Assembly (NCBI GenBank): GCA_019787685.1 | Contig: JAHNUO010000010.1 | Span: 1,612,001-1,676,000 of the forward strand | DNA: 64,000 nt | Direction of reading: 5' to 3' | Source: Chiua virens | Lineage: Eukaryota > Basidiomycota > Agaricomycetes > Boletales > Boletaceae | Part shown: positions 47,407 to 57,631 of the stretch, piece by piece | How positions within the stretch are numbered: the stretch's first letter is position 1 | How the letters are laid out: each line of letters begins with the position of its first letter | Notes under the pieces: generated by a model | Told to the model about the DNA's origin: nothing | Databases searched by the model: none | The model's input: the letters and a program-made list of their open reading frames with translations, nothing else | Made by a program: the position numbers and the translations under genes

Positions 47407-49409
47407 TCAGATAATTCCCAAAAAACGCAAGCACGACACGCACCGATCGGCGACCGCCAATGTCGCACCAAACTGCTCACGCTCTCGTTCCGCCTCGATC
47501 GCGCCTTCGCCAACTTGGTCTCGCTGTCCGTCAACACCGCACCCAACGCGACCTTCCCCACCGATCATCAGCCGATTCGGTGTGAGCGAATGCGCCGCGA
47601 GATGATGGTGATCCTCGAGCGCCACCTTTTTCGACGGCACGCGTTCCACGGGTGCACGCGTCACGGCGACCTCGTACGCCGGCAAGCTCCCGTTAAGGCT
47701 CCCCGTGTTGGTGTTCGAGTTCGTGTAGGGGAACTGCGGCGCACCGATCTGGATGTCATAGTTATCCAGCAGGTCCTCCGACTTGGATTGCGTGATGCTG
47801 ATGTAGGACTGGACGTCGCTTTCGGGCGGCGTCGCGTTCCAGCGCGGGAGGCTTTCTCGCTGGGGTTGCACGCGTGCCGCGCCTTGTCGCTCTTTCGCCG
47901 TGATCTCGCCCTCGATCCATCGTGGAAAGAAGATCTGTCTTGGATGAGCGATGACATGTGTATGCGGTCGCGTTGGAGTTGGACACGCACGACGAGGGTG
48001 ATCCCGGAGGAGACGACACAACCAATGCCCGCAATGATGGCGAGCAAGTCTAGAGTAGCACGTGCTTAGCGACCGCGAGGTCAAAGATCCACTCATCGCA
48101 CCTGTTGGAAACCTGGTCACGGATACCGGATCAACATCGACAATCAGTCCTTGGGGAGAGATATCAATTGACGTACATTTTATCATTGATGTGCTGATGG
48201 GGCCGGACACCATCAATTCCGAGAATGACCATCGGGATTGTGAACAGGAAGCGAAATACCACGCGGATGCACTATGTACAGTCAGAAACAGGGATGAGAT
48301 AAGAAGATCCAGCGACGAACATTCATTTCATGGAACCTAGTCAGTCGAACCAAGGTGTTCATTTCAATCTCGTGCTGTTTCTGGGCGAAACGTCATCACA
48401 TGACACAACTCGATCAAACGGTGAAATCGCACAAGATTGCCGATGAATGAGGGGAAAGCCCACAATACGGGTAAGAACCATATTGTTAATGCCAGACTTC
48501 CGAGTCCGCCAATCAGAAACGTATATGCTTCACACTACGATACCAAGTCAGCCAGCTCCGAGATTCGATGCTGTTCACCGACCTTGTACACATTCTCTCG
48601 CGTAAAGATGGTTATCAGCGGCATCGCCAGTATAGCGATGCATGATCCGACGGCCCATATCTTGAAATATCGAGTGCGAAACCAGTCCTGATGCGAAGCC
48701 ATGCCAGCATTGACAAAGAACAGCCAAAAACATAATTCTATACAAGTGCCGTCGATCGATAAGCAACGGAATCGCCGGACGCGTGCGTGAACACGTGTAC
48801 CTTCCAAGTGTGTCACCCTGGAGCCAAGTGAGACACCTTCTCGAAGCGACACACGACACGCTCACATTTCGAGGCCCCATGCAACCGAAAATGAGAGGTA
48901 GAGTGGGAATATTGCGTTTTGCGCCGTCTTGCTCCATAACTGATAAGGCGTGGGCGTAACTACAGCATGTTCAGAAATGAATCCCGATATGTGATAATGA
49001 CCTTACTTCCCAAGGTGGGTATGACAGAGTAACCATATGTGTATTTTATGGCAGCAAAGCCCACCGAATATATCACGAGGAGGGGGACGCTCAACAGATA
49101 GGAATACTGGAGGTCATTCAGCACAAGGAAAGATGCTGTAGTACGACGCACCGTCATGATACGCTTGAACGCCCCTGAATGCGGACCATGGTTCCACCTG
49201 AAACAAGTCCATGTTTGACACCAAATCGGACGACGGCAAACTCACTTGAGACACTTGAAACGATCAAATGACCAGAGATGATACAAGAGAAAGGTCTGTA
49301 GCTACGTCCGACGTCAGACCGCCAAGACGAGTTTTTTTTTTCCAGCTTCACGTACCGTGATCGACAACAAAGCCCAGACGAGGGTCACGCCTGGAGACAA
49401 GTGCGCCAT
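47407..49409 (-). CDS. multi-pass membrane protein, conserved Agaricomycete-type family of unknown function
   Basis: Exons 1-7 are well supported: 49409-49356, 49301-49246, 49197-49007, 48959-48866, 48817-48801, 48737-48583 and from 48534. They read MAHLSPGVTLVWALLSIT, KRIMTVRRTTASFLVLNDLQ, SVPLLVIYSVGFAAIKYTYG, TPYQLWSKTAQNAIFPLYLS, EELCFWLFFVNAGMASHQDW, WAVGSCIAILAMPLITIFTR and GGLGSLALTIWFLPVLWAFP. Later pieces are IRVVFRFLFTIPMVILGIDG, then VRPHQHIN, DLLAIIAGIGCVVSSGITLV and IFFPRWIEGEITAKERQ, followed by a long polar tail. About eight helices are visible. I recall similar unnamed proteins in mushrooms, with no known function. The splice between HQHINDK and LDLLAII (about 48065-48165) does not close with standard sites. 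Confidence 0.7.
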
Positions 49410-49672
49410 CGGTCACGTCAAGAACGGATGGGAAAAGAAAACGAACGAGCCACAAGGGTAAACAAGATGGGACCGACTGATGGGAGAAGAGAACAAGCCC
49501 ACACTGTGTGGTAATGTTATATATCCCAAGCGCATGTTTTCCCAGAAAATACCTCCGGGAGTGGAGCATCGATGAGCCGGATCATAGTAGCACAAAGATT
49601 CGGGTTTAGCAGCTGACTAGTATACCGTGGATGTACATCATGATGACTAATCTCTGATTGATCCCGACCACG

Positions 49673-50287
49673 ATGCCCACAGACGACGACCAGCAAGACC
49701 TCCTCCTCAGCTGCCGCTACGGCGATCTCCCCGATATCCACGCCTACCTCGCCCACTTCTCCCCGAACACCCTCACCACCGTCCTCGACGACAATGGCAA
49801 CTCCGTCCTCCACATGGCCGCGGGAAACGGTCACACAGGTGCCCCGTTCTCACCCAACTAAGTCTATCCCTTGATATTGATCCGCCGTTGGCAAAGAGAC
49901 GTCCTCGCCCTCCTCCTCCCACTCGTCCCGCGCCTCCTCAGGCACCAAAATGATCTGGGATCGACGGCACTGCATTGGGCGGTTGTGAATAGGCACATGG
50001 ACGTCGTCAAGATGCTCGTGCAGTGTCCAACCGGACCGGGCGTCGACTTGATCGATATCAAGAACGCCGCAGGGCGATCGCCCCTTGGGGAAGCGGAACT
50101 CGCGGGATGGGACGAGGGTGCGCAGTGGCTCGTGCAGATGATGAGACTGGACGAAGGGAAGGAGGTGGAAGAGGAGGCAGTGGATCTGTCACAGGCGATC
50201 GAGGTGGAGATTCAGGATGCAGATGGCCAGATCGCAACGATGGCTATCCATCCAAAGACGCCAAACTTGGATCGACAACCATCATAA
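49673..50287 (+). CDS. small ankyrin-repeat protein (Yar1-like)
   Basis: Exons 49673-49838 and 49899-50287, separated by a 60-nt intron, give 184 residues. Two to three ankyrin repeats are visible: LLLSCRYGDLPDIHAYLAHF, then DDNGNSVLHMAAGNGH, then NDLGSTALHWAVVNRHMDVV and NAAGRSPLGEAELAGWDEGA. An acidic tail follows (EGKEVEEEAVDLSQAIEVEI). Size and layout resemble yeast Yar1, a chaperone of ribosomal protein Rps3, but small ankyrin proteins are hard to assign and this remains tentative. Confidence 0.75.
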
Positions 50288-50633
50288 CCGACTCTTTCTT
50301 GAATTGGTGTCCTCGCTAGACTCACTACTAGATCACAACGCTGCATGTGATAGCGACCCAATAGTTTAGGCAGTATCCTCACACTCAGGGGATATCCTCC
50401 TGATGATCGATCGTGATGGCCCATTAATTACTGCGTGTTAATGATCATCATGCATCAGGGTAGCATGCGACAGTTCACATATTCTGAGAAAGGGGACATC
50501 AAAACATTGAATCATCATACCAACACCCATAAAAGCTCGGACATTCTTGCATGTGCCTCCTTTTAGAACACGTATTTATTCGATGGCACAGGATCCAAAT
50601 CGATACAAAACGAAAGACACGCTCAACAATCCA

Positions 50634-52712
50634 TCAGCCCGAAGTCACCACACGTCGGTGGACAGATACAAACCGCCTCGACGCAGGATCATTTTCGTAC
50701 CTATCCCGCCATGAAACGGGACCCGGTCGGTCCCGTGAAAAAAGCGCCGCTTGTGCATCGACAGGCCCGTCTCGCATCACCGACACGTGTTCAGCCGTAG
50801 ATCCGGTGTCACATTGGCCTACCGAGGTGAGATTGTCCCACCATGCCGCAGCCTGGGGCAATTCGTCCTCGGGTGGATCAGAGATGTAGAGACAGCCTGG
50901 TTTCCACGCCGTCGGCGTCAGCAACGTGGGCGTCTTGTGACACGGCAAAAAGTCGAGACCAAAAGGGGGATCAGAAAGTCGTGGGCTGGATGTAGGGTAA
51001 CATCGAACGCTCGTCGCTCGTCCACGTTTTTGCGGTATGACATAAATCTCCGAAGGTCCGTCGCCACTGGCCACAGACAATGCTTCAGTTTTCATTGAGA
51101 GCGATGAAAATGAAATGCAGACGTACATTTCCGTGCGTTGAGAAAGCAAGGCATTCACGTTCAAACATGGAGAAGAGTACCGACGAAGCTTGCTGTCAGT
51201 GGGCTGTACATCGTCGGGACCAGCGGATTCAGCAACGATTTGCGAGCTCCTTGTGCGCCAATCATCCTCACATCCGTCTCGTGACCACGAAGGGTCAGAC
51301 CAACCATATCGATATCGCCCAAGGTGGAACTCCCCAGACAACCTAGCATAGACTTGTTCCATCCAGTAGGGATCATCGCCGGTCCCCTCGTCATCGTCAA
51401 ATCTGTCATGTTTCCTCCATAAATGCCCAGCAGTTCGGGCACGGCTGAGCAAAAGCGGAGACCCAAGTCCCGACAATGCACGATCACCAACCCGCTGTGT
51501 ATCGACACTGAGTAACTCTCCGTCTCCACTACCGGCGGAACCAAACTCGCTGGCAATGTCGTCGCCATCAGGAGATAGGGTGGTATCGAGATTAAGTTTC
51601 ACTTTGGCAGCATCCACCACAGATCGTATCTTGCGCCAAGAGGATACTGGTTTGCATACCTTATCCGACGCTGTACCCTGGGCGGAGATCGGACCGACGG
51701 CCACGTCATGATCATTAATCACTGACGGCACCTGGAGTGGGTGGTGCACCGCAGTGGAGACGTTTCCGGTGGAAAGGCTCGATTCGGAGGCTAAACGGTT
51801 CGCGGCTGGCACCAGTCTTTCATCCCCAGCGAGCATGGCAAGCCTCGAAACACCACTTTTCTGGCATAACAGCGAATGTTCATCTTCGCGATACCGTTCG
51901 AGAACAACCGCATCGTTCAAGCCATAAGATGGTGCAGCTAGGTCAAGAACGCGGGCCCAAGCTTTCGTTCCTATATGAGAGAATAGCTTCCACAAAGTCT
52001 GAATCTCATCCCGTATGAAATTGTGAAGCGTTTTCAGTGCACTTTCTGTTTGGTGTTCAGTGATCCAGGGTCCAGGTGCGAATGCTCGAGCATAAACGTT
52101 TTCTACTGTATCGGCAGTTAAGCATTCGACCTCGTACGTCGATAAATGTTCTTTTGCCGAGGATCCGATCCTTCGCTTGTCCAAATTAGGCCTTTTGCTT
52201 GTTGTCGCCCGCAAGGGTCGGCGCTTGATTGAGGAATGCCAGATGACGAACACCAAGGTGAGTATCCACAAAAGGACTACGCCAGCGAGAGGACCACCAT
52301 AACCCCAAACTGCTGCTGCGGACGGTATCCATTCGTCATAAAGACCGTGGGAGACGTTGATAGGCTGTGAGGGGAAAGACGGCACGACGCCCACGAATGA
52401 CTCCATGGGTACGTTGAGCGCAAATGAGGGCAACAGGGTCGCTTCGTATCTCCACTTGGGAGGGCACCGTAACGTCGCATCGTGCGGCGTGAGACCCACT
52501 GCGTTAGCGAGTCGTTGGAGTCGTTCTGAGCTTCGTGACAGAAGAACAAGTTCTGTGTGGGCGTCAAGAATGAGGCAACGGAATACGTGGGCGTGAAAGC
52601 GGATCGTGTCCTGCCACGGAACGAACGGCAACGCCAACCGGAGACGTTGAAACATGGTGATGGTCTTCGGAGCTTCAACTTCTTCCACTTGAACTTCGCT
52701 CAGCGACCTCAT
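50634..52712 (-). CDS. large predicted single-pass membrane protein, unrecognised
   Basis: A continuous frame of about 690 residues starts at ATG 52712 (MRSLSEVQVEEVEAPKT). One strong membrane helix is visible (GPLAGVVLLWILTLVFVIW, around residue 150), followed by a basic stop-transfer stretch (KRRPLRATTSKR). The long C-terminal part is polar, Ser/Asp-rich and probably disordered, with WWDNLTSVG and WRDRYENDPASRRF near the end. A likely 60-nt intron, in multiple of three, hides at about 51070-51130 (donor GTACGT, acceptor CCAG), which would remove 20 residues. No family is recognised. It may be a fungal-specific membrane anchor or receptor-like protein. Confidence 0.6.
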   Translation of the reverse strand: MRSLSEVQVEEVEAPKTITMFQRLRLALPFVPWQDTIRFHAHVFRCLILDAHTELVLLSRSSERLQRLANAVGLTPHDATLRCPPKWRYEATLLPSFALNVPMESFVGVVPSFPSQPINVSHGLYDEWIPSAAAVWGYGGPLAGVVLLWILTLVFVIWHSSIKRRPLRATTSKRPNLDKRRIGSSAKEHLSTYEVECLTADTVENVYARAFAPGPWITEHQTESALKTLHNFIRDEIQTLWKLFSHIGTKAWARVLDLAAPSYGLNDAVVLERYREDEHSLLCQKSGVSRLAMLAGDERLVPAANRLASESSLSTGNVSTAVHHPLQVPSVINDHDVAVGPISAQGTASDKVCKPVSSWRKIRSVVDAAKVKLNLDTTLSPDGDDIASEFGSAGSGDGELLSVDTQRVGDRALSGLGSPLLLSRARTAGHLWRKHDRFDDDEGTGDDPYWMEQVYARLSGEFHLGRYRYGWSDPSWSRDGCEDDWRTRSSQIVAESAGPDDVQPTDSKLRRYSSPCLNVNALLSQRTEMYVCISFSSLSMKTEALSVASGDGPSEIYVIPQKRGRATSVRCYPTSSPRLSDPPFGLDFLPCHKTPTLLTPTAWKPGCLYISDPPEDELPQAAAWWDNLTSVGQCDTGSTAEHVSVMRDGPVDAQAALFSRDRPGPVSWRDRYENDPASRRFVSVHRRVVTSG

Positions 52713-52879
52713 GTATTTTACCAACGTCTGCGACTCGTCATGGTCACTACTTTAAAACGGCGATGATCCCGGTCATTATGGACGGACTTGATGGACTACG
52801 ACCATCAGTTGATCCGGCGAGGTGAGAAACGTGATCCGCCGAACGATGTCATACTGGTCTCGATTCTTAACAAATACAC

Positions 52880-52965
52880 GGTCGTATAGTGTAGTGGTTA
52901 TCACTCGGGATTTTGAAGATAAGATAAGATTTCCCGAAACCCAGGTTCGAACCCTGGTACGACCT
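52880..52965 (+). tRNA. tRNA-Gln (anticodon UUG) with a 14-nt intron
   Basis: The acceptor stem GGTCGTA pairs with TACGACC. The D arm is GTG...CAC. The anticodon stem CGGGA pairs with TCCCG around the loop TTTTGA-T, giving anticodon TTG. The T arm CCAGGTTCGAACCCTGG is perfect. The 14-nt intron (AGATAAGATAAGAT, 52917-52930) sits one base after the anticodon, the standard place for nuclear tRNA introns. A run of six T follows at once. Confidence 0.93.
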
Positions 52966-52969
52966 GATC

Positions 52970-52975
52970 TTTTTT
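52970..52975 (+). terminator. RNA polymerase III terminator of the tRNA gene
   Basis: Six consecutive T residues begin five bases after the tRNA 3' end, the usual Pol III stop signal. Confidence 0.85.
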
Positions 52976-53063
52976 GCATTTCATCATCTTGTTTAGGGAG
53001 GGTCGTAACTATGTGAGGTTAAATTGACGACCCACCGGTGATTGCTCTTGTACACAAAATTGA

Positions 53064-53660
53064 TTATGAGCGTAGCACGTTTTTCCTTTCTGGCTTTCGG
53101 TTCCCTGTCGCGTCATAGTACGCCGGTGACTTTGTAACTACGGTGACCCCGTCGTGCCAGTATGTGAGCAAGAAGTTGCCGTCAAAATGGAGTGCTCGAT
53201 CGGGTACTCCAATGACCTGTGGCTTCGGAGCCTCGGAGGGAGTATGTATTGGGGGTGACATTCCCGTGAGTGGGGTCGTCGTCATGTCATGTCCTACCTC
53301 GTCGGAAGGTATACCTGACATGAATGACTCTGAGTCACTGGGGTGTCATTTGCGCGCGCACAACGACACGAGGTATGGATCAGTTCACAACTGCGACAAG
53401 CTCTCAGTCTCATCAGACATGTCAGGCTTGTCAAGGGAGCCGCCTCCGCCCACGTCTGTTCCGGCCGGGGTCATTGATAGCGATTCCCTTGTCGAGTTGT
53501 GGATCGCTGGGTACGCGGCTGGTTCTGGTAATTGCGCGGCCGTCGTGATGCTTCGCTCGCACATTGGCGGGAAATGAAGCAAGTACATTACAGTAGTGAA
53601 AAAAAGGGTGTGTTTGATGTTTCCGTCTCGGCAATCTGTGAAACTCGTTGGGAGTCCCAC
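53064..53660 (-). CDS. hypothetical protein, 3' exons
   Basis: The minus strand reads CERSITTAAQLPEPAAYPAI and then GGGSLDKPDMSDETES. A 60-nt intron (53338-53397) splices in frame to FDSESFMSGIPSDEVGHDMT. The end is GVPDRALHFDGNFLLTYWHD to a stop at 53064. The C-terminus looks folded and the middle is polar. Upstream exons probably continue to about 53850 (for example KEKNHAFYTYRLESNCGG), but I could not fix the junctions or start. Family not recognised. Confidence 0.5.
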
Positions 53661-54121
53661 CGCAGTTGGATTCGAGTCTGTACGTATAGAACGCGTGGTT
53701 CTTCTCTTTCCACTTGACCTCTACCCTCTCAATCTGTCTATAACGGGGCGCGGGTTCGATACAAAGACTGCAGCAACAGGGTCCTTGCGACACGCCGAGA
53801 CAAGGAAGAAACAACGCGCAGGACGAGTTTGGGAGTATTTCGTTACTACGAGGCACGGCGTACGGTACGTTATGCCCCGGTCTGATTCAGTGGGCGAGGT
53901 CTTAAAGTTATATCCGTCGTTCTACTTCAGTTCCGCGCTCTTCATCAAGCCATCAACCTGCACATTTTTTTTCGTGCACGCAGTATCCTAGGTATGTTGT
54001 CGGCGAACCCTGTTTCGCAACACTTGCCTCACCACCGAGTTGGTTGACAGCCACTAATCCAAATCAGTCTGTGCGCGACGCGTCCCTGTGACCTTCGGTA
54101 ACCGGGAATACCATTCGCGTG

Positions 54122-57100
54122 ATGAGTGTGGATCAGATAAACCCATCGATGGCAGACGACGAGCAGAGTCTCGGTGTTTGCGGAGATTTTGAAATGGGGA
54201 GTGCCATGAGGCCCGTGGGCGGTGAAGGGGTGGATGAGGCGTGTCACGAAAAGGACCGATTGGCCGTGTTTTCGGGTGATGCGTGCGAGGGTTCGGGGGG
54301 GAGGGAGAGCCAGAATGAGCCGGGTGGAGGAGGAGCGGAGCCAAATCAACACGAGGCGAGTCGTTGCGTGGGCGTTGTGCGTCCACCTCGAAATTACAAA
54401 CGCCCTCAGTCTCTTCAGAATCTCAAGTCTCTGAATCCGCCTGCAATTCCTCCCCGTTCACCTCTTCGTCCCCGTCCAAAACACAAACATTCTCTCCCCT
54501 TATTGCACAACCACGACGACTCTCGGCTCATCCTCATGCCCTCCCTCCGCGAGAGCTTCGGCGGCTCCCTCACCGCACTCCTCGCCACCCTCGAGGCAGA
54601 GACCCTCCAAGACAAGGCGCTGCCCCTTCCACCCGACCAAGAAGACGAACTCACCCTCGACTACGGCGACGAAATCGAAGAAGAAGACTATGATCCAGAC
54701 GTTTCACCGCCTTCATCCACAGACAGCTTTACCCTCGAGCTCCCATCTGTCCCTGCCGTCGCAGGGCCTACCCTCCCCACACAACCGACCGTCATGTCCA
54801 AGCGAATCCATGCCCTCCGCGAACTCCTCTCTTCAGAACGCGCCTACACATCAGATCTCGCTTTGATCCGCGACATACATATTCCCCTCGCTCTAGGCAT
54901 GTTTCCCTCTTTCTCCCTACGCTGATCCTCTAACGTGCCTCTAGGACAACCGGCCCCTTTCGACACACACGGTACCCCAAGCCCGCCCTCCCTCTCCCCC
55001 GGCTCTGGCTCGGGCTCCTCTTCCAGAACAGTCTCCACCGCTTCCGACTCTTCTACAGCTTCTTCACAGCTTGGTCCCCCGATGACCCGCGACGACGTAC
55101 GCATCATATTCAGCAACATCGGGGATCTCGCCAGGTTCTCAGATCAATTTGTCGACCGCTTGGAGGAAGCCCTCGGTGGCGCTCTCGATGGCGGTAATGG
55201 CGAAGATAGAGTGGGTGCATTATTCCTCGAGATCGTGAGTACTTGTTCTATCTCGTATGGCTGGTTACACATCTTTCCCCAGATCTCGTCCCTCGAGCCT
55301 CCCTATAAGACCTACATCACCCGTCACCCAACTGCACTTGCCCATCTCAACGCTCTGCCTTCCACACCAGCACTCTCTGCGTACTTGTCTCAAACCAGAA
55401 CCCTCGCGTCCTCTTTGACCCATGCCTGGGATCTCCCTTCGCTTCTCATCAAGCCCGTGCAACGGCTTCTCAAATACTCGCTTCTCCTCGGTGCCATCAT
55501 TGACGCCACTCCCGACTCCCACGGCGACCGTGCAGCACTGGTGAAATCGCGCGAACGAATGGAAGAAGTAGCGAGAAGCGTCAACGAGGACCGTCGACGT
55601 TGGGAAGTCGTACGCGAAGTCCTCGGAGGTGCTCCAATCCCCACTGCCAACGGAACGGGCAAGTCAAAGAAAGGCAATGGCAGTGTCAACGTGGGCATGA
55701 GTGCTGCCGCTTCTGCGCATCTCAGTCGGATGAAGACCCTCCGTTCGTCCAAGATCAAGGATCTCGCCGAGAACGCATCCGATAACGCAGAAGCCGTCGA
55801 GGTGGTGCGATTGGAATGCGAGTTGCAAAGGTATGCGGCGTTCCTGGATAAGCTCGCCAAGGACATCAAGGACTGGCGGCTCAGTATGCGCCAGGCGTTG
55901 GTCGCTTTATGGCAATGGGGCGTCACATTTGGTGCCGTTCTCGGCCTCACCCCGTCCTCGTCTCTATTAGACGTGCCCAAGTCGCCCGAAGAACTCGATT
56001 CCGAGGGACGTTCGGAAGCCTACGATGCCTTTACGCTGTTGCTGGCGAGCCTTCCGGGTCTTTGCACCGACCTCGAACAGGAACTTCAAAAATCGTTCAT
56101 CCCACTTCTTTGCAGTCTGAAAGAGATGATGGAGCCACCCGGAAAGCTCCTCAATGCGATGCATTCACTCGAACCACTCCACGTTGCCCTTCTTCACGCC
56201 CCCTTTTCGCCGTCCAAATCCCGCCGTCCCGCACCCGCGCTTCTCACCGCGTCCCAATCCTACCTCGCTCTCCGCTCCGCGCTATCGTCCGAATTGCCCA
56301 TTCTATTGCGCGCGATGAACAAGGCGACAGGGTTGGCGGTGCGTATCCTCGCCGAGCAACAAGCGGCCTTTTATGTGTCCGTCGGAGAGAGATGGGCGGA
56401 GCTGTGGGATGCACTCAGGGTAGACGGAGAGAGGTGTGGTGGGGCTGAAGAGACGCTGCGAGTGTGGTGGGAGAGGTGGGGCGAGGTGGAGGCGCGCCTT
56501 TCGGTGATGAAAGTCACACGGAAGGACAAGTGGTGGGCAGAACGGGAGAAGGAACTGCGGGAGCAGGTGGCGCGGGCTGAGAAAGACGGTGGGCGAGAGG
56601 GAAGCAAGCGGGAGCGGCCGACGAGGCGGTCGACCGCGCCGCCGTCAGAGATACAGGGTCTGTCGACGCCCGAGTCTGTGCGTACATCGAACCACCAAGG
56701 ACCGTCGACACCCTCACCTCAGTCGAAGCGGCAGAGCCAGCAGAGCCATCAATCGCAGCCATCGACAGACACTATCCCTTCAACCCGCAAGCGCAGCGGG
56801 AGTGCGTCGACGACGCCGCAGGTGCAGCGTCGGCCGTCCGATGAATCACTTCGGTCCGGCAAGTCGGTCAAGTCCACCGGAAAGTCCAGCCGGAATAGCC
56901 GAACCGAGGACGAGCCTCCTGTACCTCGCCTCAAGCCCAACTTTTCGATGACCAGCACGCCACAACGCACGAAGAGCAATCCGGCGGTCTCGCCGCTGCG
57001 AACGACGCCGTCACAATCTTCGCAAGTGTTTGTCGACTTTGAGAACCACCCTCCCTCGCCATTGGCCATCGACATCTTCGATCCCGAGGAGCTAGATTCA

Positions 57101-57631
57101 GAGTACAGAGGACGCACGCAACGGCGCTCGAGTCTCAAAAACAAACTCACTGATACGTTCCGGCCGGTACATCACCGTCGACGTTCGTCCTCCGTCAAAT
57201 CTCTCGGCGCACCGTCCTCCCTCGCACCGTCGTACTACTCGACGGATCCACCGCTTCCACCATACTCGCCTTCACAACACCCACCCACACATGCCGCCAA
57301 CGGGTCGCTGTCGTTGCCCTCGGCTCAGGGCACACGGCCCTCACCCACGCTCGCCTCCACGCGTGCGCTCTACACGACGCGCGCAATCCACCCGTGTCTC
57401 CCCCCCTCGGGTGTCTCCTACCGTGGTCTCCCCTTCTTCCAACTGACCTACTGCGATGCGTTCGACGTCCTGCGCGAATACGGGCACCCATCGACGCACG
57501 TCGATCTACCGCTATACGTCGACGACGGCGAGGACTGTCTCCTTCTCGTGCGCGCGCGAGGTAAAGGGACTGGGTACGAGGCGGGCGATGTGGGTTGGGC
57601 GCTCGCGAGCTTCTTATTGCCGATCGACTGA
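54122..57631 (+). CDS. RhoGEF with DH, BAR and C-terminal SH3-like domains
   Basis: Exons 54122-54896, 54945-55234 and 55283-57631 give 1137 residues. The DH domain spans about residues 228-440 (MSKRIHALRELLSSERAYTS and the CR3 core SLLIKPVQRLLKYSLLLGA). A BAR-type helical domain follows (LRSSKIKDLAENASDNAEAV, LECELQRYAAFLDKLAKDIK, LDSEGRSEAYDAFTLLLASL). Then comes a Ser/Pro-rich region, and the end resembles a variant SH3 (ALYTTRAIHPC, FFQLTYCDAFDVLREYG, DVGWALASFLLP). No PH domain is seen. The DH-BAR order is that of Tuba/DNMBP and fission yeast Gef1, which activate Cdc42-type GTPases in polarity. Intron 1 (54897-54944) uses a GC donor. Intron 2 is 48 nt, in multiple of three. Confidence 0.87.

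Larger units (their letters stand above)
44760..47575. repeat. segmental duplication, arm B
   Basis: This is the counterpart of arm A, about 3.2 kb downstream in the same orientation. It is the more complete copy: it includes an intact AIG1 gene and merges into the intact membrane-protein gene, so it probably represents the source. Confidence 0.75.

Noticed and set aside
47254..48069. 271-codon plus-strand frame
   Set aside because: It is antisense to the well-supported tail of the membrane-protein gene.
55235..55282. continuous coding through VSTCSISYGWLHIFPQ in the RhoGEF
   Set aside because: It has a consensus GTGAGT donor and CCCCAG acceptor, 48 nt in multiple of three, and interrupts a DH helix, so I treat it as an intron.
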